A stretch of DNA of 24,792 bases. Source: Paulinella micropora (Eukaryota > Cercozoa > Imbricatea > Euglyphida). A model generated the notes under the pieces. The model had not been told where the DNA came from and ran no database searches. It worked only from the letters and a program-made list of their open reading frames with translations. The stretch spans positions 207,948-232,739 of the forward strand of contig BJOX01000034.1 in the NCBI GenBank assembly GCA_009731375.1. The letters are read 5' to 3'. A program made the position numbers and the translations under genes. This document shows, in pieces, positions 9,415-19,650 of this stretch (the stretch's first letter is position 1; each line of letters starts with the position of its first letter).

Positions 9415-9470
9415 CCCATGCAGTGGATGTATATATCTTCGGATATGCAGCGCTGGTAGACCAAACATGA
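9415..9470 (+). mobile_element. 5'-truncated copy of the LINE 3' terminus
   Basis: It shares ttcggatatgcag, then c/agctg, then tagaccaaacat with the end of the LINE fragment at 590-624. Like that copy it is followed by an ATCT repeat, and it is also preceded by one. Only about 50 bp are alignable. Confidence 0.5.
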
Positions 9471-9504
9471 ACCCATCTATCTATCCAGAACCTGTACCAC
9501 TGGT

Positions 9505-9850
9505 GTGTATGTATGTACGTATGTACGAATGAGTTTATGTTATGTTATGTTATGTTATGTTATGTTATGTTATGTCATGTTATGTCATGTTATGTCATGT
9601 TACGTTATGTTATGTTATGTCATGTTATGTTATGTTATGTTATGTTATGTTATGTTATGTTGTGTCATGTTATATCATTTTATGTTAACCTACCTACCTA
9701 CCTACTTACCTACCTATCAATCAATCATTCTATCTACCTGTCCAATAGCGAAGTCAGCGGCGCGCACTGCCTACCTACCTACCTACCTACCTACCTATCT
9801 ACCTACCTACCTACCTACCAATCATTCTACCTACATATCTGTTATTTCCT
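9505..9850. repeat. (ATGTT)n pentanucleotide and (CTAC)n arrays
   Basis: ATGTT/ATGTC units from about 9535 to 9690, then CTAC units with two short unique interruptions near 9745-9770. It ends at the acceptor of exon 9. Confidence 0.9.
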
Positions 9851-9852
9851 AG

Positions 9853-10066
9853 GAGGCTTCGCCCGACGGCGACGTGTCGGACCTTTTTGAAGAAGCTATC
9901 AACCAAGCGGACATCACTGCCGTTCTCTCCTCCAGGGAAATCCTGTCGTTTGCCAGCAGGCAGCTGCGCAACCAGCCGCAGTACCCGTTGGCGGACCTGC
10001 CTGGGGAGGTCAAGTGGCAGGACGGAGACCTGGCCGTGTGGATCAAAGGCTGCCTGCCCATCTCCC
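9853..10066 (+). CDS. Exon 9 of the host gene
   Basis: The largest exon (214 bases), between gttatttcctag and ATCTCCC|GTAACA. In phase 0 it encodes 71 residues, opening EASPDGDVSDLFEEAINQAD and including the segment LPGEVKWQDGDLAVWIKG. The last base C joins GG of exon 10 as Arg. Strong third-position GC and no repeats make this one of the clearest coding stretches in the block. I cannot assign a family. Confidence 0.7.
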
Positions 10067-10067
10067 G

Positions 10068-10123
10068 TAACACACACACACACACACACACACACTCTTT
10101 CTTTCTCTCTTTCTTTCTCTCTT

Positions 10124-10174
<51 letters not shown>

Positions 10175-10200
10175 TGCTCGCTCGCTCGCTTTCTTTATCT
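10068..10200. repeat. (CA)n, (CTTT)n and (CT)n
   Basis: Dinucleotide and tetranucleotide repeats beginning within a few bases of the exon 9 donor. Confidence 0.9.
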
Positions 10201-10247
10201 GTCTCTTGTTCAAGATTTGAGATGCAAAAACGCTGAGCACCTTATTC

Positions 10248-10270
10248 GAAAGCTCTTGTCGTGAGCTTTC
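10248..10270 (+). repeat. Hairpin element, copy A
   Basis: GAAAGCTC (10248-10255) pairs perfectly with GAGCTTTC (10263-10270) around the loop TTGTCGT. The wider region 10214-10305 (from ttgagatgcaaaaa to tcgtagc) matches the region 10646-10730 around copy B. It sits in the intron just upstream of exon 10. Confidence 0.5.
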
Positions 10271-10366
10271 AAGCGGTGTCTTCAGAGCTATCGTAGCTTA
10301 CTGTGAAGCGAGAAAGCTGAGGTGAAGGTTGGACGATGTTTCCACTTGCATGTGGTTTTCTGATAG

Positions 10367-10555
10367 GGAATGACGAAGCCGCCTGCAACGGCGTGGCGAC
10401 CAACTACTGGCACCACTTCCGAGTGGAGTTGGAGAGCTTCCACCGCGAGTCGCAGCAGCGCGAGGGGGTCGAGCCCTTCGACATGGCTGAGGCGGACGCC
10501 AAGAACTGGCTGCTCGCGTTCCCTGCCGACCAGTGCGGGATTCCGTCGGGAAAAA
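10367..10555 (+). CDS. Exon 10 of the host gene
   Basis: A 189-base exon between ttttctgatag and GGAAAAA|GTCAGTG, the best donor in the gene. GG completes Arg from exon 9, then NDEAACNGVATNYWHHFRVE and onward to DQCGIPSGK with one base left over. The protein must continue downstream, but the intron runs into an LTR at 10745 and I found no later exon with the right phase. The gene may be cut by the retroelement or by a misjoin. Confidence 0.7.
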
Positions 10556-10677
10556 GTCAGTGATGACGAATTGAATGCGTAGATATTACTGTGGACATTC
10601 AAGTGGCAAAACATTCAAACTTTGACCTCATCTTTCTCAATCGATATTTGAGATACGGAAATGCAGCGCACACAGTT

Positions 10678-10702
10678 GGAAAGCCCTTGTCCTAAGCTTT
10701 CC
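10678..10702 (+). repeat. Hairpin element, copy B
   Basis: GGAAAGC pairs with GCTTTCC around an 11-nt loop containing CTTGTCCT. Compared with copy A several stem positions differ but pairing is kept. It lies in the intron just downstream of exon 10. Confidence 0.5.
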
Positions 10703-10744
10703 AATGCTGTTTTCAGATTTGTCGTATCACTTAGATTGATGGAG

Positions 10745-11110
10745 TGTTACGATAGTAGGATATTTAATAAACAGATAACTGTTACTAACGATATGAAGAC
10801 TGAGGAATACCTAAAGTAGGGACTCCGTAATCTCCAGACCAAGGATTAACCGACAGACCGGAACGATCAGTATTGCCATTATATACCGGGTGGGCCGGCA
10901 TAATCCCTTCTCCCCCCCGAGCGCGCTCGCCAGTATGCGCTCGAAGAGTCGAATTTACGCCCCCGCCTACCAACCTCGGGATAAAATGCAAATACGAACC
11001 TGAGTGACGGTTGACGCCGTACCCGTATTAACAAATCAAACAAAATTGTAGGTTGTGCCACACGCCAACACTTACATTATGTAAAAATTTTAGTTAATTT
11101 CCCGTTAACA
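10745..11110 (-). mobile_element. 3' LTR of the left (minus-strand) Ty3-type element
   Basis: Read on the minus strand it begins TGTTAACG at 11110 and ends CGTAACA at 10745, so it has TG...CA ends with a 5-bp inverted match. It contains tatataatggcaat (TATA-like) and, near the end, ttaaat. Its core (gccggccca, gttccggtctgtcggtt, acggagtccc) is clearly related to the LTR at 19651-19959, which lies in the opposite orientation. Short ORFs over both are shadows of this homology. Confidence 0.7.
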
Positions 11111-11407
11111 TATGCGCCCTTCGTCGCCTGTTGAATCTGCTTCCGCCACCGCACGCCTGAAAATGCACCCCCCCCTCCGTTGAGACCACAACGGAAGTTG
11201 CCCTTTATCTTCCATTCCTTGTAACCGGCCCCTAGTCACTCAATGTCCCCCCGATCTAGTGTCGGTCTATATTAATATCATCCTGGGCGAGTCTTCCCTT
11301 CCCGCTCAGAGTCCGCGACTCCGTTGAATCCGCCGATCCAATGCTTCCCCAGCCGTGCAATCGTTCGATCGATATCCATATGTTGTTGCCGCTCCTCGTG
11401 CTCCGAG
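11111..11407. other. Non-coding 3' region of the left element; nothing recognised
   Basis: Unique C-rich sequence between the LTR and the 40-bp tandem repeat. No ORF or structure stands out. Confidence 0.4.
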
Positions 11408-11645
11408 GCTGAAACAGCCGCCGTCTGGGTCCCGCCGCATCCAACATGTTGGAGCCGCCCCCGTCTCGGTCACGCCGAATCCCCCTCGTCGAAGCCGCCC
11501 CTGTCTCGGTCACGCCGAATCCCCCTTGTTGAAGCCGCCCCCGTCTCGGTCACGCCGAATCCCACTTGTTGAAGCCGCCCCCGTCTCGGTCACGCCGAAT
11601 TCCACTTGTTGAAGCCGCCCACGTCTCGGTCACGCCGAATCCCAC
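11408..11645. repeat. 40-bp tandem repeat
   Basis: Copies of gccgcccccgtctcggtcac followed by gccgaatcccccttgttgaa. The gccgccc word recurs at 11454, 11494, 11534, 11574 and 11614, exactly 40 bp apart, with a more diverged unit before them. It lies in the 3' non-coding part of the left element. There are no spacers, so it is not CRISPR. Confidence 0.9.
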
Positions 11646-11941
11646 TGTAACTCGAACTGCTACTTCGAGCTTTTAATAGCCTCATAGTGCCCTCTCGGTG
11701 CGCTGTAGTCCCTGTCGCCCAGCCCAGAGGTAACGTAGGCAGGGAAAGGCTCCCCCGGACCTTGCTATCCCCACCAAGGCCCCTCCGGCATTGAAACGCC
11801 ATGCTTGAAACGAACCTGAGTGCTAACACGAATGATATACACACCCCCTCATCTATTCATCACTCCATCCTTTCTCCCCCCAAAAAGGTCCATGTCCCTT
11901 TTGATCACCTTCGCAGCCCCTTCTGAAAGATGTTTGCACTC

Positions 11942-11975
<34 letters not shown>

Positions 11976-12305
11976 CNNNNNNNNNNGTCACGCCGAATCC
12001 CACTGTAACTCGAACTGCTACTTCGAGCTTTTAATAGCCTCATAGTGCCCTCTCGCTGCGCTGTAGTCCCTGTCGCCCAGCCCAGAGGTAACGTAGGCAG
12101 GGAAAGGCTCCCCCGGACCTTTGCTATCCCCACCAAGGCCCCTCCGGCATTGAAACGCCATGCTTGAAACGAACCTGAGTGCTAACAACACGAATGATAT
12201 ACACACCCCCTCATCTATTCATCACTCCATCCTTTCTCCCCCCAAAAAGGTCCATGTCCCTTTTGATCACCTTCGCAGCCCCTTCTGAAAGATGTTTGCA
12301 CTCCG

Positions 12306-12309
<4 letters not shown>
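11629..12309. repeat. ~320-bp direct duplication around a poly-C and 10-N gap
   Basis: 11629-11948 and 11987-12309 are the same sequence with only a handful of differences (one substitution near 11697/12056, one extra T, one extra AAC, one substitution before the C run). Each copy ends in a long C run followed by a gap (11977-11986 and 12358-12367). Most simply these are overlapping contig ends or alleles placed in tandem. Confidence 0.85.
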
Positions 12310-12357
<48 letters not shown>

Positions 12358-12367
12358 NNNNNNNNNN

Positions 12368-13427
12368 TCTCGTCATTTTTCTTCTTCATCTTTCTCATTT
12401 CTGCCCCTCGCCCCCTCCCCTTTCACTATCCTATCCTCTGACTATATCATTCACCCCCTTCCTCCCCCCCTGCTATCCTATCCATCCTATTGACTATCCC
12501 TATTTGTTATCCCCTGTCTTCCTCGCCCCCGCTATTCTACCCCTCTCTATCTAAACTGGATTAGTCAATATGCATTATTCCCCCGTTCAACCCGTATGTC
12601 TCTTGTATCCGCGGGAATAAAAGAATATATAAAGTTCAATATCATCGCTCGTCACAGAGCGGAAAGAAAAAATAAAGTCATGTGTAGATCCTCTGACTTA
12701 CTACTACTGTAAATTTAAAGGTGCCAGTCCGCTTCCCAGTTTCCCCCATGAGCCTGTCAGGCATAAGACATGTATGTCATTCATTTCCCGATACATCCGC
12801 TATGCCCGATATGTCACTTTGATGTTTCCCCCGTCACACCGTAAAGTCACATGATATTATATATTCCTATACCCGTAAGCCCGAAGGATATAATAATCTT
12901 CCCGTATTTGTCTGTATAACCCGCGTCGTCACAATGTGTACCTCGTCGGTATAAAATGCATGTCGCATGCCCGTCACAGTACCTGTGAAAGTAAAAATAT
13001 ACCGCCCCCCCTCCCTCATCTTCGTTCATCTTCGAACTCGTAAGTCATTCGTATTCTCATCACCCCCTTATGAAGTCCCGCAATTCATTTATACCGTTAT
13101 CACCCTCTCATATACCCGCAAGTCATATAAGCCGCTATCAACCATTAGCAAGTCATATAAGCCGCCATCACCCATCATATACCCGCAAGTCATATAAGCC
13201 GCTATCACCCATCATATACCCGCAAGTCATATAAGCCGCTATCACCCATCATATACCCTCAAGTCATATAAGCCGCTATCACCCATCATATGCCCGCAAT
13301 TCGGTAGTACCGTCATCACCCCGTGATATGCCCGCTGTTCGTATTCTTCTCATCTCGTCATCTCTCATCTTCTTTCTTATTCTTCATCTTTCTCCATTCC
13401 TGTGCTATCCTCTCACTCGTCACCCAT
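12368..13427. other. 3' non-coding region of the left element with a 37-bp tandem repeat
   Basis: C-rich, low-complexity sequence with no convincing ORF. At 13109-13305 about five copies of catatacccgcaagtcatat followed by aagccgctatcacccat recur every 37 bp, with some decay at both ends. It separates the retroelement ORF from the LTR. Confidence 0.7.
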
Positions 13428-13796
13428 TCATCGCCCCCTCCCTCGTTGTGCTCGTCCTCTTGCCCGATTCATCCGTCCACCCGTCGTAGGCCGCTTCTTG
13501 CCTCTTGATCCAACTGCTGCCGGTGGAGCGCCGATAATATCGAAAGGCAATCCCTCCGCATCTATCTCATCCCAAATCTGTGGCGGTATCCGCCTCTCTT
13601 CCGTGAGGTCGAACGGCACATTCAGCACCAACCGCGGTCTCGTCTGGATGGTGTATGGGATATGATCCTCGTCGTCCAACTTGATAGTGGCATCCCACGT
13701 TTCCCGCTTCTTCCCCGCCTTTTCCAGAAAAACCGGATCGAACCGCCGCATCTTTTCCTCCGCTACCTCGTCATTACTCCTCCAAAACTGCATCAC
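13428..13796 (-). pseudogene. Pol C-terminal tail of the left Ty3-type element
   Basis: This third piece of the broken minus-strand ORF encodes MQFWRSND, then FDPVFLEKAGKKRETWD, an acidic stretch and a segment with PFDLTEERRIPPQIWDEID, before an Arg/Gly-rich end. It aligns along its length with the right element's tail at 17325-17575. Together with the end of the preceding frame (GKFYLM...DDFYVM) the layout resembles small chromatin-reader-like domains at the C-termini of some transposon proteins, but that is inference. It is out of frame with the preceding piece by one base, at a run of six Cs on the + strand (13835-13840). Confidence 0.6.
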
Positions 13797-13818
13797 CGGC
13801 GTTATGCCCTTCCCCGCC

Positions 13819-14556
13819 TTATGTCGTGACGTCTCCCCCCTGACTTAGAACCGTCATAACATAAAAGTCGTCAAGTGTGTCATCGCTCACCTCTTTCGCC
13901 GCCGGCACCATCAAATAGAACTTGCCCGTCTTCCATTTAATCCTATCAATCTCCGCCGCATTTTCCACCCACCGGCCTCGCTTGTTTTTGATCCCCACGT
14001 GCCCTTCCGGTGCCTCTGACCTCGATGGCCTCCCTATACCTTGCTTGTCTTGACCCCCTTGTGCTCCCACGCCTTTCCCCTCTGCTTCCCCCTCCCTGCC
14101 TTGTATTCCTCCCTCTTCCCGTTTCTTGTCCTCCTCTCTCCGCTTTTCCTCATCCCTCTTCTGTCTCTGTGAAACCCTCTCAGGTGAACCCGTCTCCAAT
14201 TCCTCTATTGCGTCTTGCAATCTTTTCGTCTCCTCCGCATCCTGTTCAAACGTCACCTCCTCCCTCAGCCTCGCAATCTCCTCCGCCCTCTGCGTCTGTG
14301 TCAACAACGGCCGTGGGTTTCCAAATTGATCCGCCGTCCGCTCCAAGGCATCCTGCTCCGTTTCGTAATCCAACAAGTAAGGCGAGAACTTGACCAATCG
14401 CCGAACGTGGACTATGATCTGTTCCTTTTTCGTCCGCTGGTGTCTGATCTTATAATTGTAGGCCGCGGTTTGTTTCATAATCTGATACGGACCCTGCCAT
14501 TTCTCATAGAGCTTTGTTGAGACCCCCACTGGAACGTTTGGGCAGTATAGCAGCAC
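13819..14556 (-). pseudogene. Integrase C-terminus and linker of the left Ty3-type element
   Basis: The second piece of the minus-strand ORF starts in the LLYCPNVPVGVSTKLYEKWQ segment, a strand-rich GPY-like region (KWQGPYQI) typical of Ty3 integrase C-termini. It continues into RRLVKFSPYLLDYETEQDAL, a long charged linker, and GKFYLM...TLDDFYVM. The right element has the same order in one frame. It is offset by one base from the integrase core upstream at a C run (14562-14565 on the + strand) and ends at a stop just after another homopolymer. Both breaks are single-base deficits in homopolymers. Confidence 0.65.
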
Positions 14557-16223
14557 TGTATCCCCTCCCGGAATTCCACGTGTTTATATTTATGTTGGCC
14601 CTTCTCGTCCTCCGTGCGCATTGCCGCCTCCCGATGCTTAGTCACAATTTGTTCCGCTTCCGCTAGGGCCCGTAATCTCACTGTCATCAGCTCCAACGGC
14701 TGATACAATGCCTTGTGTTGCATCACGTCCTGTGGAGTAGTTAAGACCTTGCCAAACACCATCTGATGTAGGCACAGTCTAGCCCTGCCCCCCAAAGACG
14801 AAGAACCCAGATTGTTCACCGCAAAGTTAAACGCTTGCAATGCCTCTGGCCATTTGGTTTGTCCGTTCTGACAATAGATCTTCAAAGACGCCTTCAGCGT
14901 ACGATGCATCCTCTCTGTCTTCCCGTTGGCCATCGGGTTGTATGCCGTAGCATAATTCCATCTAAACCCGTAGTATGCACTGAGCTCGTTCGACACCCCA
15001 TTGATAAAGGAGCTTCCTCTGTCCGATATGATCTTCCTGGGTATCCCGATCCGGCTGAATACGTAGTCAATCAGTGCTTTGGCCGTCGTCTCCTTGGTGT
15101 CGTCAGCCATGGGAACCGCAATCACGTAGTTAGAGGCCGGATCAATAATCGTGAGGATATACTTGTATCGACCCTCCCCCGCTTCCGGTAAAGGCCCGAT
15201 GTAATCGATGTGAATCGTGTCAAATATATCCCGTGTTATGTCATACTGCCCCAGTAGCCCCTTGTTCGCGTCGTAGACCGTCTTCGCCCTCTGGCATGGC
15301 CCACATCCCGAAATGAAACTCCTGATGTCCTTATCCATCGTGTCCCAATAGAACCGTCGAGTCATAGACCACCTCATCCTATCCAGCCCCGGGTGACTCT
15401 GTAAAGTGCAGTTGTGTGCCCCTATCAGAATCGCGTACCGTAACGCTGCCGGCACCCATACCACCCACCGTTCCGGATCGTCCTTGTTCTTGGCCCCGCT
15501 CCCGAAATACCAGATTAGCCCGTCCGAGTAAGTGTACCTCTCCTTCCGCCACTTTATGTCCCCGTCCGCCGAAATCCCCGTCGGGTTCTCCTGGTGCGCA
15601 ATAAACCTCTTCCACTCCTCACTGTCTCTCGTGAGCTTGCGGAACATGTCCACCGACGCAAACTTGATCTCCGTCTTGTTTTCCAACTCCAAGGATACCC
15701 GGCTTGGGTGTGTGTTCCTCAACATGAGTTCCGGCTTCGCCTCCGTCTGACCCGCCGCCGCTTCCGCCTTCGTCGGAATCATAATGTTTTCCACCATGGG
15801 CATGGTTCGCCACGGAAAAGGTTTCAAATCCCCCACCTCATCCTCCGTCAGCTCCCCCTGTACCGCCTCCTTCCACATTTCTTCCTCATATCCCTCTCGC
15901 GCGTCCTCCAACCAGTGTTCTTCGCAACAATCCACCGACTGTGCGTGGGCCGCTTCGTAAAACCGCACATCCTCCCTCTGCGCCTCTTTCCTATTCCTAT
16001 GCATTTCCGCTACCTCCGTCACATACTCCATACCGTTGATGGGTTTCCAGTCGTCGAAATTCGCCCTCTGCTCCTCCTCTTCCAAATCCATCTTTCCCAA
16101 GACCGTTAAAACCGCTGCGGCCGTCTTGAAGTGAAACCGCGTCAGGTTCATGACACTTTTATTCTCCGCGTCGTATACCGGTTTCAGTGCGAAGACACCC
16201 GGGAAAATCGAGCGGATGCACAA
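14475..16223 (-). pseudogene. Ty3/Gypsy-type integrase core of the left element (5' end missing)
   Basis: The protein has an HHCC zinc-binding domain (H270, H277, C307, C310 of the frame) and then a D,D35E catalytic core: D340 (IHIDYIGPLP), D401 (ISDRGSSF) and E437 (NGKTERMH), with exactly 35 residues between the last two. The first ~200 residues are acidic and do not match RT or RNase H motifs I can see. Real element sequence stops near 16198, where the opposite-strand element begins, so the Met at 16223 is an accident of the junction. The C-terminal ~35 residues of this frame are read out of frame past the homopolymer at 14562-14565. Gag, protease and RT are absent. Confidence 0.8.
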
Positions 16224-17016
16224 GACGATGAAGGCATCCTTGAAAATCTATTGCCAGAACAACCAGAAGATGTGGCCGGAGGCGGTGCAGGCTTTTACGT
16301 TTGCGGTTAACAACTTGGGCTCCTCGTCTTTGGGAGGAAGCGTTCGGCTTTGCCCGAATCAACTGGTACACGGAAGGGTGTTGAACACACCTACGGATCG
16401 CTTCAAGGACACGGCTCTATATGACCCGACGGAATTGATGGCGTGCCGCTTGCGGGCGATAGCGGAGGCTGAACACATCGTCCGGAAGCAGCGCGAGGCT
16501 GCTATGCGGAGGAAGGACGACAAGGGGCAGCAAAAGTTCCGACATGTGGAATTCAACGTGGGAGACACGATCTGGTTATACGTCCCGAGCATCCCGGTGG
16601 GTGTGTCGGCGAAGTTGTATAAAAAGTGGCAGGGGCCGTATCAGGTGGTGCAGCAAACTGCGGCATACAACTACAAAATCCGCCATCAGCGGACGGCAAA
16701 AGAACAGATCGTGCATGTACGACGGCTGGTCAAGTTCTCACCGTTCCTATTGGATTACGAGACGGATGCGCAGGCACTGGCGCGCACGACGGATGACTGG
16801 GGCAACCCGACACCTTTGCTTACTCGTTCGCAGCGGGCGGAAGAGTTGGCGAGGTTGAGGGACCAGCTTTTGTATGAACCGGAAGAGGAGGAGAAACAAA
16901 GATTGCGGGATGCAATTACGGAGCTGGAAAAGGGCTCTCACGAACGAGCATCCAGGAGACAGCGCCAGGTAGGCGAGGGCGCCAACGGCAAGGAGGATAC
17001 TCAGGAGCGGAAATAG
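16150..17016 (+). pseudogene. Integrase C-terminal part of the right Ty3-type element
   Basis: True element sequence begins about 16199 at GKIERMH, which corresponds to the third catalytic residue of the integrase. Everything upstream in the frame belongs to the inverted left element. It runs through TMKASLKIYCQNNQ, the GPY-like KWQGPYQV segment and RRLVKFSPFLLDYET into a charged linker. It is related to but clearly different from the left copy, so the two are separate elements. An in-frame TAG at 17014-17016 ends it, and the same frame continues open to 17748. Confidence 0.75.
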
Positions 17017-17748
17017 GAGCCGGGGGGCTCGGAGGGAGAGCTGCGACTGGAGGAGAGGAAGGAGAAGGAGCAGCAGCGGGCACAGGCGGCCCGTCCGAGA
17101 CCACCACCAGAAGGAGGGGATGGAGGTGGACCGCGTCCACAGTCAGAAAAGTGGTTGGTCGACCCGACCAAGATAGATAAAATCCGCTGGAGAGTCGGCA
17201 AGTTTTATTTGATGCGACCTGCGGATAGAGAGGTCTCGGATGACACGCTAGATGACTTCTATGTCATGCGGATATTGAGGGTCGGAGGACATACGAGGTC
17301 CAAAGCGGCGGTGGGCATTGCCCCAGTAATGCAGTTCTGGAGGAGTGATGATGGGAATAACATGGAAAAGGACCGTCGGTTCAGTCCAGTTTTTTTGGAG
17401 AACTGGGGGCAGAAACGGGAGACGTGGGATGTCAGCATCCAGTTGGATGACAAGGACCACACGCCCTATACGGTGCAATCACGGCCTAGGGAGGTCTTGG
17501 ACATACCTTTTGACCTCACGGACGAGCGGCAAATCCTCACGTTCATCTGGGATGAGGTGGAGGAGAGAGCTGGCCCTTTGAGATTATCGGGGCACCACCA
17601 GCACAGGTGGGATCGAGGGGAAGGAAGCGTCCCTCGGGGACGGAGCGGAGGACGAGGAGGGGAAGGAGATGAGAGAGAGAAAGAGAAAGAAAGGAAGAGA
17701 GAGAGACGAGAAATGAGTGAGAAAGAGAAGAATGAAAAGATAGGATGA
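17017..17748 (+). pseudogene. Pol C-terminal tail of the right Ty3-type element, after an in-frame TAG
   Basis: Same frame as the preceding piece. It opens with an acidic and Gln/Pro-rich linker, then KIRWRVGKFYLM, TLDDFYVMRILRV, MQFWRSDD, FSPVFLENWGQKRETWD and IPFDLTDERQILTFIWDEV, aligning with the left element's two tail pieces. It ends in a highly charged Arg/Glu/Lys segment. Apart from the TAG it is intact. It may be a reader-like targeting domain; no function is proven. Confidence 0.6.
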
Positions 17749-18501
17749 TGAACGAAACCGGGGTGGTGCGCCTGGGGGAAACGGCTAAGGATACCCATGG
17801 ATCACTTGATCCAAACGTGTATGGTATACACTTGGTATGCGCAGGAGCGCGAGGGCACGGACGTCATCGTCTGAATGGGATCGGAAAAATCAACCCTTTG
17901 GAAATTATGGGCTACACACAAAGACCACGATACTAATCGTGTACTTTCATGTGCTGGTTGGAAGCAACGCATGAAAAATACACGACAACCATTTCTAACT
18001 GTCTTTTGGCTTACTGGATTTTCCTCGCAGGGCGCGATGATAAAAAATCTTATCTCGCGCGGGGCGCGACGATACAATTCTTTTTCCCGCCTAGGGACGC
18101 GACGACAGGCCTATGAGCCTTTGGAGGGGAGCGAGGTCGGGGACGTTGACGGACTGATCACCCTCACGCTCATTTATTGATATTCACCCTCAGCCTGCGA
18201 TGGCTTGACAAAGGGTAAGCGTACGGGGTACGAACGGGGAAAATGATGGCGAAAAAGACTGAGAAGATGAAGAGAAAGATGAAAAATGATGACGAAGAGG
18301 AGAGTGGAGGGGGGTAATACAAATACACCCACAGGTACTGCGGAAGGGCAACGGGCCCATATGGCGAGCAAGGCCATGGTACACTCGAAATGTGCCACTC
18401 ATGGAATCTATTTCTATTTTGCCGCGCAGGGACGCGAAGACGGCGGTACGCCGACTGGACGACACTTATCGCTCGGCATGCGGATCGGGATATATATATA
18501 T

Positions 18502-18534
<33 letters not shown>

Positions 18535-19014
18535 GCTTGGATGGCAACACGGGCACGGGCGGGGGGGATTAACGCGGAAGACGGAATGTGGGATGGCGGA
18601 ATAGGGGGAGAGGTGATAGATTATAGAACGGATAATAGTAGAATGTGATATATTATAGGGTGGATAGAATATAGGATTGATAGTAATAGAATTGGATAGA
18701 TTATAAATCGGATAGTAATAGGGATGGATAGTGTATAGGGGGGATGAGGGAAGGATCATCAAGGGGACGATACGGGACAACAACGATGAACTGGGGACAG
18801 GGGGGCAAAAAGGGGGGTAACAAATGGGGGAATGGGGTGGATAGACGGGTAGGTCTATAAGTGGTACTCGGGGTCGTTTCAAGCATGGAGTGCGCCGGGG
18901 GGACGGCGATGGGGGGTATCCGAAGCTTGGCGGGGGGCCTTCCCTCAACGACGTCTTAAGTCACTCCTGTGCTACACGCCGGGACTACAGCGTCACCTTA
19001 ATTTGGTAAAAGGT
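17749..19014. other. 3' non-coding region of the right element
   Basis: G-rich sequence with no convincing gene. It contains recurring gcgcgacgat/gggacgcgaagac words near 18030-18115 and 18425-18440, a (TA)n run at 18490-18533, and from about 18610 to 18740 a degenerate repeat of ggatagtaatag-like units. It is the counterpart of the C-rich region beside the left LTR. Confidence 0.5.
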
Positions 19015-19442
19015 TAGTTTCGTCGCTATTTTCGACGTTCGAGTGGAAGGGGATGAATTAATCAAATTCCCACTAGTTTCGTGGCAATTTTCGACGTTCG
19101 AGTGGAAGGGCTTGATCAAATTCCCATTAGTTTCGTGGCAATTTTCGACGTTCGAGTGGAAGTGGGTGGATTGATCAAATTCCCACTAGTTTCGCTGCAA
19201 TTTTCTACGTTCGAGTGGAAGGGGATGGATTGATCAAATTCCCACTAGTTTCGTAGCAGTTTTCGACGTTCGAGTGGAAGTGGATGGATTGATCATATAC
19301 CCACTAGTTTCGTGGCAATTTTCGACGTTGGAGTGGAAGTGGATGGATTGATCAAATTCCCACTTGTTTCGTGGCAATTTTCTACGTTCGAGTGGAAGGG
19401 GATGGATTGATCAAATTCCCATTAGTTACATGGCAATTTTCA
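19015..19442. repeat. 59-bp tandem satellite, about seven copies
   Basis: The unit starts tagtttcgtggcaattttcg and continues acgttcgagtggaag...gatcaaattcccac. Copies are 59 bp except the first two, which vary in length. Divergence is low to moderate. It lies between the right element's ORF and LTR. Confidence 0.9.
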
Positions 19443-19636
19443 TGGATTCAGATGTTACACGAGAGGGCTTATACAGGATTATGGTGACGGCAGATATGGG
19501 GCGATAAATTTTTCTTCTGGCGCAATGGAGGCGCATCAGATTTCGAATCTGGTGAATACTGCGGAACCGAGGTGCTTAAATCGGACAAACATGGAATTTA
19601 TCAATAACTATCCGGGGGGTAGTATAGGCTCACATT

Positions 19637-19650
19637 AGGTGGGGGGACGA
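19637..19650 (+). promoter_or_regulatory. Probable polypurine tract
   Basis: aggtggggggacga lies directly before the TG that opens the LTR, where plus-strand priming would occur in an LTR element. Confidence 0.45.

Noticed and set aside
10785-10991. 68-codon reverse ORF similar to the 19650-19895 forward ORF
   Set aside because: The similarity is that of the two LTRs, not of proteins.
13000-13665. Forward Ser/Pro-rich ORFs of 60-90 codons
   Set aside because: Low-complexity C-rich DNA opposite the retroelement tail; no conserved pattern.
14010-16109. Forward-strand ORFs opposite the integrase
   Set aside because: Antisense shadows of the minus-strand pol gene.
19015-19442. CRISPR-like array
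   Set aside because: The 59-bp, 40-bp and 37-bp arrays have no unique spacers and lie in retroelement 3' regions.
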